64,000 bases of DNA from Halodesulfurarchaeum sp. HSR-GB (GTDB taxonomy: Archaea; Halobacteriota; Halobacteria; Halobacteriales; Halobacteriaceae). This document shows, piece after piece, positions 50,591 to 59,400 of this stretch. The notes beneath the pieces are model-generated. The model saw only the letters and a list, made by a program, of their open reading frames with translations, ran no database searches and was not told the DNA's origin. Numbering within the stretch: the stretch's first letter is position 1; each line of letters opens with the position of its first letter. The stretch is from NCBI RefSeq assembly GCF_031432215.1, contig NZ_JAVKGN010000001.1, positions 124,001 to 188,000 on the forward strand, written 5' to 3'. The translations under genes were made by a program, and so were the position numbers.

Positions 50591-51409
50591 CTACAAAGAG
50601 CCGGGGGTCTCGCCCGCGGCCCGGGCGAAGACAGCCGTTCGGAGGAGTTTGGCCGCGAGCGTGGCCGACTGGCCGTCGTCCTGGTCGTTCACCTCGACGA
50701 CGTCGAAGCCGTCCATCGCGGGAGCCACCTGACGGACGACGGCCCGCAACTCCCGCGAAGAGAGTCCGAAGGGTTCCATCGTCCCGGTTCCAGGCGCATA
50801 GGCGGGATCGGCGGCGTCGATGTCCACGCTGAGATAGACCGATTCCTCGTCGAAGTCAGGGTTCCAGTCCCCGACCGCCGCCGGCGGGACGACGGTGACG
50901 TCCCCAGCCGTGGCCCGCTCCCATTCGGCCTCGCTCCCGGCTCTGGCCCCCAGGATGACCGCCCGATCGGCCACGTCGAGTGCGTGCCGGGTGACGGTGG
51001 CGTGGCTCCACTCGTTGCCCGCATAGGACTCCCGGAGATCGAGATGCGCATCCAGCGTGACGAACACGTCCGGATCGACGGCCTCGACGCCGGCGACGGT
51101 GACGGTATGCTCGCCGCCGAGCAAAAGCGGAACGGCGTCCTCACGGCAAGCGTCGGCGAGCACCCCCGAGAGGTAATCGAGGTAGTCCCGGGCGTCGTCC
51201 CAGGCCTCGACGTCGCCGTGGTCGTGGACCGCGAGGTCGGTAAATCGACTGCCGGTGTGGTGATCGTAGTCCTCGAAGCTCCGGGCGAAGCGGCGGATCC
51301 GGTCGGGACCGAAACGGGTCCCCGGCTGGAAACTGGTCGAGACGTCCAGTGGCGCGCCAGCGATCACGAAGTCGGCGTCCTCGCGGGCCGCGTTCGCCCC
51401 CGGAAACAT
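50591..51409 (-). CDS. speB: Agmatinase-type hydrolase (SpeB family)
   Basis: A 272-aa ureohydrolase with a two-manganese site. Ligands sit in LLLGGEHTVTVAGV (His), VFVTLDAHLDLRESY (Asp, His, Asp), and SVDIDAADPAYAPGTGTM (two Asp). The gene starts directly after the stop of aIF5A (51410-51412), with no gap. In Haloferax an agmatinase-like protein encoded with aIF5A is proposed to remove urea from agmatine-modified aIF5A. So its real substrate may be the modified protein rather than free agmatine. The length of 272 is slightly short. Confidence 0.9.
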   Translation of the reverse strand: MFPGANAAREDADFVIAGAPLDVSTSFQPGTRFGPDRIRRFARSFEDYDHHTGSRFTDLAVHDHGDVEAWDDARDYLDYLSGVLADACREDAVPLLLGGEHTVTVAGVEAVDPDVFVTLDAHLDLRESYAGNEWSHATVTRHALDVADRAVILGARAGSEAEWERATAGDVTVVPPAAVGDWNPDFDEESVYLSVDIDAADPAYAPGTGTMEPFGLSSRELRAVVRQVAPAMDGFDVVEVNDQDDGQSATLAAKLLRTAVFARAAGETPGSL

Positions 51410-51787
51410 TTACTCGAGGATCTTGCGCTGGCCCTCGTACTCGAGGTACTCGATCTCGTCGTCGGGAGACAGAGACTCGTCCTCGGGGATCCGCATCGTG
51501 AACGTCTCGTAGGTCTCCAGGTCCATGATCTGGGCGTCGTTGCCCTCGACGGAGACGACCTGTCCCTGTTTGCGGTCGATAATGGGGACCCATACCTTCT
51601 GGTCGACCGGCTGGGACAGCGAGCGTTTTCGCTCGTCGAAGACCCCACGGCCCTCGATACGGGCCTTGGCGCTGCCGTGTTTGCCCGGCTTGGCTGTACT
51701 GTAGGCCGTGATCTTGCACGGGGTCTCCTCCATCATCACGTAGTTACCCTCCTGAAGGTCTCGCACTTCCTTCTGTTGTCTGGGCAT
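51410..51787 (-). CDS. eif5A: Translation factor aIF5A
   Basis: A 125-aa factor that helps the ribosome pass difficult peptide bonds. It has an N-terminal SH3-like domain and a C-terminal OB domain. The hypusination loop is [20 protein letters not shown]; the Lys after PG is the hypusine site. The gene directly precedes the SpeB-like hydrolase gene (stop and start abut). dys is 2.2 kb away on the other strand. All three steps of hypusine formation are therefore encoded in 4 kb. Confidence 0.95.
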   Translation of the reverse strand: MPRQQKEVRDLQEGNYVMMEETPCKITAYSTAKPGKHGSAKARIEGRGVFDERKRSLSQPVDQKVWVPIIDRKQGQVVSVEGNDAQIMDLETYETFTMRIPEDESLSPDDEIEYLEYEGQRKILE

Positions 51788-51832
51788 ATCGCGGGTTTTT
51801 CGCCTGCGGTGTATAAACAGTTTGGAACCGCC

Positions 51833-52900
51833 TTAGCGTCCGTCGAGAAACGTCTCCAGCCGAGCGAGCCCCTCGCGAAGTTCGGCGGTCGGCAGCCCAA
51901 AGCCGATTCGAACGTACTCCTCGAAACCAAACGCGGCTCCTGGAGCGAGCACGACCGACTCCTGCTCGACGAATTCACGGCAGAACGACTCTGAACCCTC
52001 GAAGCCTGGTGGCACCTCGACGAACCCGTTGACGCCAACCGGATCGAACCAGTCGAGGTCGTGGGCGTCGAGGAAGTCCCGGACGATGTCTCGATTGCGT
52101 GCTGCGAGCGCACGGTTCGCCGCGAGAATGTCGGCCTCCTGTTCGCCCAGCGCCTGGCCCGCGACGTGCTGGCCGATCTTCGAGGGCGAGATCGTCGTGT
52201 AATCCTTCCAGCGCCAGGCCGCGTCGATCACGGCCTCGTCAGCGACCAGCCAGCCGAATCGCAGCCCGGCCAGGCCGTAGGCCTTCGTGAGCCCGGCCGT
52301 GCTGATGCCGTGTGGGCCAAGCGAGGCGACGGGTGGGTTTGGATCCGGGGCGAGCAACCGATACACCTCGTCTGCGTGCAGGTAGGCGTCGTTGTCGACT
52401 GCGAGGTCATACAGGGCCTGGATCGTCTCGGGGTCGTGATACCGGCCGGTCGGGTTGTTCGGGTTGTTGATGACGATCAACTCGGTTTCGGGCCGGATCG
52501 CCGCAGCCACCTGCTCGATGTCGAGTGTCCATTCCGGGGGCTCCAGGTCGACCCGGGTCACGTCCGCGATGGTCGCGGGCAGGGAGTGCAAGGCCTGGTA
52601 GGTCGGGGTCACCACGACGGCGTGGTCGTCGGGCGAGAGAAGCGACTGGAAGAGCACGAAGTTCGCCTCCTGGGTCCCGACCGTGAGCAACACCTCCTCG
52701 GGGTTGCGCCCGTATCGCTCCCCGATCTCGGCTCGAAGCTCCGGATCGCCGTTCGTCGGGATCACGTAGCCCAGGGGCCCGGGATCGAGGTCGAAGCGAT
52801 CCGCGGGGAGGCTCCGAATGCCCGACTCGGCGAGCATGATGTCGGCCTCGTGCTCGTACTCGGCGAAGAAGCGTTCGAGTTCGAACGGTGGCACGTCCAT
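51833..52900 (-). CDS. PLP-dependent aminotransferase (class I/II)
   Basis: A 355-aa fold-type I aminotransferase. The PLP-binding Lys is in HGISTAGLTKAYGLAGLRFG, with the phosphate-binding Arg after it. NNPNNPTGRYHDPETI carries the cofactor-contact Asn, and YLHADEVYRLLAP the Asp and Tyr. The substrate carboxylate Arg is near the C-terminal RIGFGLPTAEL. The substrate is not determinable; capreomycidine-synthase-like or aspartate-type homologues exist. On the same strand as the aIF5A/speB pair, 45 bases upstream. Confidence 0.9.
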   Translation of the reverse strand: MDVPPFELERFFAEYEHEADIMLAESGIRSLPADRFDLDPGPLGYVIPTNGDPELRAEIGERYGRNPEEVLLTVGTQEANFVLFQSLLSPDDHAVVVTPTYQALHSLPATIADVTRVDLEPPEWTLDIEQVAAAIRPETELIVINNPNNPTGRYHDPETIQALYDLAVDNDAYLHADEVYRLLAPDPNPPVASLGPHGISTAGLTKAYGLAGLRFGWLVADEAVIDAAWRWKDYTTISPSKIGQHVAGQALGEQEADILAANRALAARNRDIVRDFLDAHDLDWFDPVGVNGFVEVPPGFEGSESFCREFVEQESVVLAPGAAFGFEEYVRIGFGLPTAELREGLARLETFLDGR

Positions 52901-52924
52901 GCTCGGCCCCTCGTGGCCGGGGGT

Positions 52925-54613
52925 TTAGTCCTCTCCGGATTCCTGGCTCTCGCGATGTCGCTGGCGCTCGTCGAAGTACTGATCAGCCACGCCGGGAGCG
53001 GTTCGTATCCCCTTCCGGCGGGTGAAACTCCGGACCAACCAGAGCCCGGCGACGGCCGTGAGGCCAACAGCCCCCCAGACCGCCGGGAAGGCCGATTCCA
53101 CGTAGAGCAGGGCCGTCGTCGGGATCCCGGCCGCCACGAGGAGGCCGAGGACGATCCGGCCGGCCAACTGATCGATCACGCCCTCGTCGTCCCGCACCTC
53201 GGCCTGGACGACCAGGGACTCCCGCTCGACGCGATTGAGCGCCCGGTCGAGTTTCGGCGGGATCTTGAGCGAGGACCGGGCGGCCGCCGCCAGGTCGTCC
53301 CCGGTGTCCGATAGCACTTTCTGGATCGACTCCTCCCGGTAGCCCCGCTCGGTGAGGAAATCCGAGGCCACGTCGATGAAGTCGAAATCCGGGTCCAGGG
53401 TCACACAGACCCCCTCGACGACGGTCGCGACCCGCATCACGAGCGCCAGGTTCTCCGGGAGTCGGAACGGGAACTCGTAGATCGTCCCCTCCACCCGGTT
53501 GAGGATCTCCTGAACCCGCCAGGTCTCGATCTCCTCGCCCCGGGCGTCCTGGATCGCGAGTTCCATCACCTCGGCCATCGTCTGTCGGTCGGCGTCGGGC
53601 GAGAGGGTCCCCATCTCGACCAGCACGTCCAGGATTTCGTCCACCTCGCGGTTCGCGACGGCGATGTAGAACTCGATGATCTTCTCCTGGAGGAACTGAT
53701 CGACCCGGCCGCTCATCCCGAAGTCATAGAAGACGATGGTGCCATCGGACTGGACCGCCAGGTTTCCCGGGTGTGGGTCGGCGTGATAGACCCCATGCTC
53801 GGTGATCATCTCCAGGTAGGTCCGGGTGAGCCGCTCGGCGATTTCGGTCCGGTCGATGCCCTGGGCGTCGAGTTCCGAGATGTCGGTGATCTTCGTCCCC
53901 GGGATGTACTCCATCGTGAGCACGCGATCACTGGAGTGTGTGTCCACGACCGGCGGCATGCGGATCTTCGGATCGTCCTCGTAGTACTGGCGGATCTCCA
54001 CGAGCATGTCCCGCTCCCGGCCGTAGTCCATCTCCTCGCGGATCGTGACCGCGAACTCGTCGGCGAAGTTCTCCAGGGAGAAGGCCCGGGCGTCGTCCAC
54101 GAAGTAGAGCAACAGCGGGAGGGCCCACTTGATCGCCGTGAGGTCGGCCTCGACCAGTTCCTCGATGCCGGGCCGCCTGACCTTCACGGCCACCTCCTCG
54201 CCGTCGACGGTGGCCCGGTAGACCTGACCCAGGCTCGCGCCGCTGATCGGGTCCGTGTCGAAGTCGTCGAACGCCTCCTCGATGGGCCCAATATCGGCCT
54301 CGATGACGGCCTTCGCCTCCGGCCACGGGGCCGGTGGCACCTTGTCCTGAAGCTGCGTGAGGACCTCGATGTACTCGGGTGGCAACACGTCCGGCCGGGT
54401 CGAGAGGATCTGGCCGAACTTGATGAACGTGGGCCCCAGAGTCAAAAGCGAGTCCAACAGTTGCTGGGCCCGGTCGCGCCGCTCCTCGCTCGTGATCGAC
54501 CGCGAGGGGCCAAAGAGGACATAGCGACGGCGGTCCCGAAGCCACCGCAACAGGAGCGGCATGAAGTTCCAGGCGACCAGCACGAACCGCCAGTACGAAC
54601 GAAGGGCCACCAC
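52925..54613 (-). CDS. ABC1/UbiB-family atypical kinase
   Basis: A 562-aa protein of the ABC1/AarF/UbiB family. Its kinase-like core contains DTDPISGASLGQVYRATVDG (Ala-rich loop), VAVKVRRPGIEELVEADLTA (Lys), YHADPHPGNLAVQSDGTIVF and YDFGMSGRVDQFL (DFG). TFIKFGQILSTRPDVLP is the family's extra N-terminal KxGQ motif. Two C-terminal membrane helices (ILGLLVAAGIPTTALLYVES region) anchor it. Members support ubiquinone or other prenyl-quinone biosynthesis. It is followed by the Hsp20-like gene on the same strand with two bases between stop and start, so they may share a transcript. Confidence 0.9.
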   Translation of the reverse strand: MVALRSYWRFVLVAWNFMPLLLRWLRDRRRYVLFGPSRSITSEERRDRAQQLLDSLLTLGPTFIKFGQILSTRPDVLPPEYIEVLTQLQDKVPPAPWPEAKAVIEADIGPIEEAFDDFDTDPISGASLGQVYRATVDGEEVAVKVRRPGIEELVEADLTAIKWALPLLLYFVDDARAFSLENFADEFAVTIREEMDYGRERDMLVEIRQYYEDDPKIRMPPVVDTHSSDRVLTMEYIPGTKITDISELDAQGIDRTEIAERLTRTYLEMITEHGVYHADPHPGNLAVQSDGTIVFYDFGMSGRVDQFLQEKIIEFYIAVANREVDEILDVLVEMGTLSPDADRQTMAEVMELAIQDARGEEIETWRVQEILNRVEGTIYEFPFRLPENLALVMRVATVVEGVCVTLDPDFDFIDVASDFLTERGYREESIQKVLSDTGDDLAAAARSSLKIPPKLDRALNRVERESLVVQAEVRDDEGVIDQLAGRIVLGLLVAAGIPTTALLYVESAFPAVWGAVGLTAVAGLWLVRSFTRRKGIRTAPGVADQYFDERQRHRESQESGED

Positions 54614-54615
54614 GG

Positions 54616-54966
54616 CTATCCCTCGATGGGGATCGATCGACCCGACTCCTCGTGTCGCGGGATGTCGATCGTGAGAACCCCGTTCTCCAGCGTGGCGCTT
54701 GCCGCCTCCGGGTCGGCATCAGTCGGCATCGGGATGGTCGCCGAGAGGGTCATCGAGCGGGCATCGGTGTGATACTCGAAGCCCTCGGGGACCTGCTTTG
54801 TCCGGGTGGCACGAAGTTCGAGGTGGTGTTCGGTCGCTTCGAGGTCCAAGCCCGTGCTGTCGACGCCGGGAAGGTCCAGGATCAGTCGATAGGACGTCGG
54901 CGATTCGAGGAGGTCGGCAAAGACTGCATCCGGAAGGGTCGCCAGGGCCTCGCGTATCATATCCAT
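54616..54966 (-). CDS. Hsp20/alpha-crystallin-like chaperone
   Basis: A 116-aa small heat-shock protein-like chaperone. The alpha-crystallin domain is seen as SYRLILDLPGVDSTGLDLEA, LELRATRTKQVPEGFEYHTD and then the conserved ATLENGVLTIDIPRHEE (the A-x-x-x-NGVL motif). The N-terminal arm is short (MDMIREALATLPDAVFADLL). ATG 54966 lies about 27 bp after a TATA-like TTTTAC and is preferred over a longer upstream frame. It directly precedes the ABC1 kinase gene. Confidence 0.85.
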   Translation of the reverse strand: MDMIREALATLPDAVFADLLESPTSYRLILDLPGVDSTGLDLEATEHHLELRATRTKQVPEGFEYHTDARSMTLSATIPMPTDADPEAASATLENGVLTIDIPRHEESGRSIPIEG

Positions 54967-54990
54967 AGTGGAACGTAGGCCGGGGAGGGC

Positions 54991-54996
54991 GTAAAA
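54991..54996 (-). promoter_or_regulatory. TATA-like box of the Hsp20/ABC1 pair
   Basis: TTTTAC on the minus strand, about 27 bp before ATG 54966; predicts a leaderless mRNA. Confidence 0.45.
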
Positions 54997-55066
54997 GGCA
55001 GTGGTACCGGACACCGACACGGACGGGTCCAGGGGTGTTTTGGCTCGCGGGCACCAATTCGAAGTC

Positions 55067-56296
55067 ATGACCGAGACAGGGCCAGTCCGACTCGCGAATG
55101 CCATCTCGACGCTGGCCGAGCACCTGGAGACGATCGACCGGACCGAATCGGTCCCGCTCCAGTCGGCCGACGGACGTGTCCTGGCTGCGGGCGTCCCGGC
55201 CGAACGGCCCCAGCCCCATTACCGACGGGCGACCCGGGACGGGTACGCCGTGAGAGCTGTGGACACGGAAGCCGCGACCGCAGTGAGCCCGACCATGCTC
55301 GACCCCACCGAGGGTGCTATCGGGCCTGGCGAGGCCGCCTGGGTGCACACCGGGTCGGCGGTCCCCGAGGGCGCAGACGCCGTCGTCATGGTCGAGTGGA
55401 CGGCCGAGACCGAGGCGGGCATCGAAGTCACGGAGTCGGTCGAAGCCGGCACCCACGTCGTCCCGGTCGGGGCAGACCTCGAAGCCGGGACGACCCTCTT
55501 CGAAGCGGGCCACCGGCTCCGGCCGGGCGATCTGGGGGCACTGAAAGTCGCCGGCGTCCGAACCGTGTCGGTGATCGAACCGCCGACGGTCGCCGTGATT
55601 CCGACCGGCGAGGAACTCGTCCAGGCCGACCCGGGCCCCGGGCAGGTCGTCGAATCGAACGGGCTGGTCAGTGCACAACTCCTCGATCGCTGGGGGATGG
55701 CACCCCGCTACCGCGAGGTCGTGACCGACGAGCGAGGGGCCCTTCGAGAGGCGATCGAGCGGGACCTGGACGCCGATCTCGTTCTCACCAGCGGCGGTTC
55801 GTCGGTGGGCGAGCGGGATCTCCTGCCAGGGGTCGTCGAAGACCTGGGCGAGGTGCTTCTCACCGAACTGGCAGTCCGGCCCGGACACAGCGCCGGAATC
55901 GGGGTCGTGGACGGAACACCGATCGCGATGCTCCCCGGGACGCCGATGGCCAACCTCACACTCGACTGGGTGCTCGTCCGGCCGGCCCTCGTCAGGGCAC
56001 TCGACACGCCGCTCGTGGGCCCACCCTCGGTGACGGCCCCGCTCAAATCCGAACTGAAGAGTCAGCCGGGTCGGCGGACGATTCACGGCGTGTCCCTCGA
56101 CGGCGGTGTGAGCGAGGCGTCGGGTCACGGGCTCACCTCGCTCTCACAAATCGACGGCTGGGTGCAGGTCGAGGAAACTCGTTCGGCGGTCCCGGCGGGC
56201 GAATCGGTCACGGTCGAGCAGTGGGGTGGCTGCCCCCGACCGGTTCAGTCCGAGGCGGATCGGGAGAACAACTCCGAGAAGTCAGAAACGCGGTAG
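55067..56296 (+). CDS. moeA: Molybdopterin molybdenumtransferase MoeA
   Basis: A 409-aa MoeA/GephE family enzyme that inserts molybdate into adenylated molybdopterin. Blocks seen: RATRDGYAVRAVDTEAATA, PPTVAVIPTGEELVQADPGP, VLTSGGSSVGERDLLPGVVE and IAMLPGTPMANLTLDW. The last differs slightly from the usual PGNPVS. It could serve the molybdoenzyme at 43-46 kb. ATG 55067 begins the first domain. Its last 52 bases overlap the end of the convergent HAD gene, and the final tail (residues after about 390) is charged and likely not folded. Confidence 0.92.
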   Translation: MTETGPVRLANAISTLAEHLETIDRTESVPLQSADGRVLAAGVPAERPQPHYRRATRDGYAVRAVDTEAATAVSPTMLDPTEGAIGPGEAAWVHTGSAVPEGADAVVMVEWTAETEAGIEVTESVEAGTHVVPVGADLEAGTTLFEAGHRLRPGDLGALKVAGVRTVSVIEPPTVAVIPTGEELVQADPGPGQVVESNGLVSAQLLDRWGMAPRYREVVTDERGALREAIERDLDADLVLTSGGSSVGERDLLPGVVEDLGEVLLTELAVRPGHSAGIGVVDGTPIAMLPGTPMANLTLDWVLVRPALVRALDTPLVGPPSVTAPLKSELKSQPGRRTIHGVSLDGGVSEASGHGLTSLSQIDGWVQVEETRSAVPAGESVTVEQWGGCPRPVQSEADRENNSEKSETR

Positions 56297-56895
56297 TCAC
56301 CGAGGACACACTTCCCGCGTTCACAGGCCCCGTGGCGTTCGACGTGGATCGCGTCGAGGCCCGCGTTCCAGGCCGCACCGACGTCGGTGTCCGCGTCGCC
56401 GGCCATCACACCCCGGGCCGACTGGGGATCGACCCCCAGGTCGTCCATCGCGACCTGAACCGGCGTTGGGTCGGGCTTCCAGCCCAGTTCCGACGAGCAG
56501 GTGACGACGGTGTCGAACCAGTCGGCGATGTCCAGGTTCGCCATGACCGGATCAGCGAGGAACGGCTGGGAGTGGGTCACCACGCCGACCGGCACGTCGA
56601 GGTCGGCGACGAACGCGGCGTCCTCGTGGAGGTAGGTGGCTTCGGCCCGCTCCTGGGGGTCCTCGACGGCGTGGAACGTCTCCCAGAACTCGACCGGCTC
56701 GAATCCCAGATCCTCGAGGTAGGCATCACGGGAGCCGAGCAAACCGTGCCAGAGCGCCCGGGCCTCGCGGTCGGAGAACGCATAGCCCAGTTGCTCGCCG
56801 ACGGCGTCGAAGACCTCGCGGGTGTAGGCCCACTCGGTGTCGACGATCGTGCCGTCGAGATCGAGTAACCAGAAGTCGTAGGCCTCGGGCTGCAT
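56245..56895 (-). CDS. HAD-superfamily phosphatase
   Basis: A 216-aa HAD hydrolase. Motif I is FWLLDLDGTIVDTEWAYTRE, motif II is GVVTHSQPFLADPVM, motif III is GWKPDPTPVQVAM and motif IV is GVMAGDADTDVGAAWNAGLD. A four-helix cap is between motifs I and II (about 20-85). It belongs to the Gph/YqaB-like group; the substrate is unknown. The C-terminal end overlaps the end of moeA on the other strand by 52 bases. Confidence 0.88.
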   Translation of the reverse strand: MQPEAYDFWLLDLDGTIVDTEWAYTREVFDAVGEQLGYAFSDREARALWHGLLGSRDAYLEDLGFEPVEFWETFHAVEDPQERAEATYLHEDAAFVADLDVPVGVVTHSQPFLADPVMANLDIADWFDTVVTCSSELGWKPDPTPVQVAMDDLGVDPQSARGVMAGDADTDVGAAWNAGLDAIHVERHGACERGKCVLGDYRVSDFSELFSRSASD

Positions 56896-56938
56896 ACGTA
56901 CTCCGTTGTCAGTACCCAGATAAGTGCCTTGCGCTGGC

Positions 56939-57214
56939 TCAGTCCAGATCGTTCACGCGGGACGCGAGTTCGAGGTCCTGTTCGGTCACGCCACCGGCCT
57001 CGTGGCTGGTGAACGCCACCGTCACGGCGCGAAACTCGATGACGATCCGCGGGTGGTGAAACGCCTCGTCGGCGAGTTCGGCCACCTCGCGAGCGAACGC
57101 CACCCCGTCGAGATACCCGTCGAATTCGACGGTTCGGACGATCTCCCCGTCGGCGTACTCCCAACCCGATGGCAGTGATTCGCGAATGTCGGCCTCCGTG
57201 AGTGTGTCACTCAT
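56939..57214 (-). CDS. Pterin-4a-carbinolamine dehydratase
   Basis: A 91-aa PCD/DCoH family protein. The conserved core is FAREVAELADEAFHHPRIVI (HHP), followed by EFRAVTVAFTSHEAGGVTEQ with the usual strand and the GGVT-x-x-D motif. It recycles hydroxylated pterin cofactors; in archaea it may act with molybdopterin or an aromatic amino acid hydroxylase. ATG 57214 fits the normal length. Monocistronic. Confidence 0.92.
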   Translation of the reverse strand: MSDTLTEADIRESLPSGWEYADGEIVRTVEFDGYLDGVAFAREVAELADEAFHHPRIVIEFRAVTVAFTSHEAGGVTEQDLELASRVNDLD

Positions 57215-57281
57215 ACACTACCCAACGCGCTCCTGGCCCAAACACCCTTCCCCTCCCGATCGTCAGCGCCCGTTTTGCGGG

Positions 57282-57695
57282 TCAGCGTGACACGAAGCCG
57301 TCCTCGGTGATCGGGACGACGCTGTCCGTGACTTCGGTGACAGTGTCGACGACGGCGTCGTGGGCCCCGGCCCGCTCCCAGTAGAAGACCAGATCGAAGG
57401 TATCCGCCCGGAGGAGTTGCTGGCACTCCCAGATGAACTCGTCGTCCCCCAGTCGGCGACCGTGGAACTGTCCGGCCCCGAAGCGGTGGTCGTCGTCCCC
57501 GGCGTAGACATACATCTCGTCGTCCTGGATCGCTTCGGCGATCCGCTCGCCGACCTCCAGCATCAACTCGTTCATGGCCGGTTCCTCGGTCCGGTCGAAG
57601 TCCGTGTGGACGACGATGCCCACGAGTTCGGCCTCGCCCGGTTGCAAAAGCGAGACGGCCTGCTGGTAGAGTTCGACGTCGCCTTGCTCGGACAT
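57282..57695 (-). CDS. Conserved hypothetical haloarchaeal protein
   Basis: A 137-aa acidic protein, possibly of the DUF5778 family (name from memory, not certain). It starts with a helix (VELYQQAVSLLQPGEAELVG), then strands and helices (TDFDRTEEPAMNELMLEVGE, DDEFIWECQQLLRADTFDLV). The tail ends in VVPITEDGFVSR. No catalytic motif is seen. It is divergent from uppS, 85 bases away, and haloarchaeal uppS genes commonly have such a neighbour. ATG 57695 begins the conserved helix. Confidence 0.7.
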   Translation of the reverse strand: MSEQGDVELYQQAVSLLQPGEAELVGIVVHTDFDRTEEPAMNELMLEVGERIAEAIQDDEMYVYAGDDDHRFGAGQFHGRRLGDDEFIWECQQLLRADTFDLVFYWERAGAHDAVVDTVTEVTDSVVPITEDGFVSR

Positions 57696-57780
57696 GGGCC
57701 GCGATAGGACCAGGGCCGGTTTAGCCCCTCCGGTCCACCGAGCGGAAAACTGATAGCAGCCAGGCGTGTTGACCAGCACG

Positions 57781-58683
57781 ATGAGAGACTGGATCGCTCG
57801 CGGCGTCCGGGCCGTCTACGAGCGGGTCCTCCGGCGGGAGATCTCCGGAGTGCCCACTCACGTCGCGATCATCCAGGACGGAAACCGGCGCTACGCCCGC
57901 GAACAGGGCACCGCGGCAAAGCAGGGCCACGAGGCGGGGGCCGAAACCACCGAACAGGTACTCGAGTGGTGTGCGGACCTGGGCATCGAGGAGTTGACGA
58001 TCTATGCCTTCTCCACGGAGAACTTCGATCGACCCGCCACGGAGCGGGAGCACCTCTTCGATCTGTTGACCGAGAAACTCTACGAGTTCGCGGACAGCGA
58101 CCGGATCCACGAGGAGGGCGTCCGGATTCGAGCCCTCGGCCAGACCCACCGGGTCCCCGAACGGGTGCAGGACGCGATCGCCTACGCAAGACAGCAGACC
58201 GCAGCGTACGACACCCTGACGCTCAACGTCGCCATCGCGTACGGGGGGCGGGCGGCCCTGCTCGATGTCGCCCAGGACGTCGCCGACGGCGTGGCCGCAG
58301 GCGATCTCGAACCGGGGGACGTGGACGTCGAGGCCATCGAATCCCGGCTCTACGACGGCGAACTGCGGGACGTCGATCTGATCGTCCGTACCGGCGGGGA
58401 CGAGCGCACGAGCAACTTCCTGCCCTGGCACGCGAACGGCAACGAGGCGGCGGCCTTCTTCTGTACGCCCTACTGGCCGGAGTTCTCGAAGGTCGATTTC
58501 CTCCGGGCGATCCGGACCTACGAGGCGCGGGAAGCCTCCTGGCGGCAGACCCGAACCCAGCGGGCCCTCGCCCTGGTCCGGGCGCTGGGCGAAGGACGGG
58601 GTCGCCGGGTGCTCGACCGTCTGGGCGAGTCGCTCCCGGACGGAACGGAGCCGATCGAGGAGACCGAGTCGAGCGCCGACTGA
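57781..58683 (+). CDS. uppS: Polyprenyl (undecaprenyl-type) diphosphate synthase
   Basis: A 300-aa cis-prenyltransferase. It extends farnesyl or geranylgeranyl diphosphate with isopentenyl diphosphate to make the lipid carrier for glycan transfer (dolichol phosphate in archaea). The motif I region is HVAIIQDGNRRYAREQGTAA (catalytic Asp), then GAETTEQVLEWCADLGIEEL, FSTENFDRPATE and the C-terminal IVRTGGDERTSNFLPW. ATG 57781 was chosen over a TTG at 57766. The C-terminal 30 residues are an acidic tail. Confidence 0.93.
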   Translation: MRDWIARGVRAVYERVLRREISGVPTHVAIIQDGNRRYAREQGTAAKQGHEAGAETTEQVLEWCADLGIEELTIYAFSTENFDRPATEREHLFDLLTEKLYEFADSDRIHEEGVRIRALGQTHRVPERVQDAIAYARQQTAAYDTLTLNVAIAYGGRAALLDVAQDVADGVAAGDLEPGDVDVEAIESRLYDGELRDVDLIVRTGGDERTSNFLPWHANGNEAAAFFCTPYWPEFSKVDFLRAIRTYEAREASWRQTRTQRALALVRALGEGRGRRVLDRLGESLPDGTEPIEETESSAD

Positions 58684-58712
58684 CACGAAGGTTCAGGAGC
58701 GTGGAGTTACTT

Positions 58713-59354
58713 ATGGACTCCATGGACAGACGTGCACTCCTCGCCGTGGCACTCGCCGGGCTCGTCGCACTCAGCGGCTGTGCGTTGCTCACGGGCGGGA
58801 CCCTCGAATTCTCGGCCGGCCCCGCGACCGTCACAGAGGACGCCCAGAGCGCCGCCCAGTACGACCTGGTGGGCGTGGACACCCAGTCGATCAACCGGAC
58901 CGTCTCGGTCGCCGGCCAGGAGCGAACCGTCGAGGCGACGAACCACATCGCCACCTACGAGCGGGACCTGGTGGTGACGACCAGTGAGGCCACCGGGACC
59001 GTGGTCGTGGTTTCGACCCCACAGATGGCCGTAGTGGATCGGCCGCTCAACCCGGTCGGATCGATGAGCCCGCGACAGCTCCTCGAAGCGGTCGCCGCGA
59101 ACCGGGCCGACCTCTCGGATGTCGCCGTCCGTGACAACCGCACGACGACGATCCTCGGGGAGAACGCCACGGTCACCGCCTTCGACGCGACGACCGAGTT
59201 CGGCGGGCAGTCCGTCGACGTGACCGTCCACCTGGTCCGCGTGGCTCACGACGGTGACTTCGTGATCGGCGTCGCCGTCCACCCCTCGGTCATGACGGCC
59301 GAACAGGCCGGCGTCGATCAGATGTTCGAGGGGATCGAGCACACGGGCTCGTAG
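58713..59354 (+). CDS. Haloarchaeal lipoprotein (DUF6517-like)
   Basis: A 213-aa exported protein. The N terminus is a lipoprotein signal: MDSMDRRALLAVALAGLVAL then SGCALLTGG, with the lipobox Cys. The mature part is all-beta with Asn-x-Thr/Ser sites, typical of haloarchaeal surface proteins; I believe it is DUF6517, from memory. A GQSVDVTVHLVRVAHDGDFV block is near the C terminus. It follows uppS by 29 bases. The function is unknown. Confidence 0.75.
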   Translation: MDSMDRRALLAVALAGLVALSGCALLTGGTLEFSAGPATVTEDAQSAAQYDLVGVDTQSINRTVSVAGQERTVEATNHIATYERDLVVTTSEATGTVVVVSTPQMAVVDRPLNPVGSMSPRQLLEAVAANRADLSDVAVRDNRTTTILGENATVTAFDATTEFGGQSVDVTVHLVRVAHDGDFVIGVAVHPSVMTAEQAGVDQMFEGIEHTGS

Positions 59355-59400
59355 CTGCCGCTGGCCCGGAGTATTTCCACCCTGAGCGCGTACGGGTTCC

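Noticed and set aside
54719..56128. Minus-strand open frame of 469 codons opposite moeA
   Set aside because: Antisense to a well-supported MoeA; Arg/His/Gly/Pro-rich and without a family motif.
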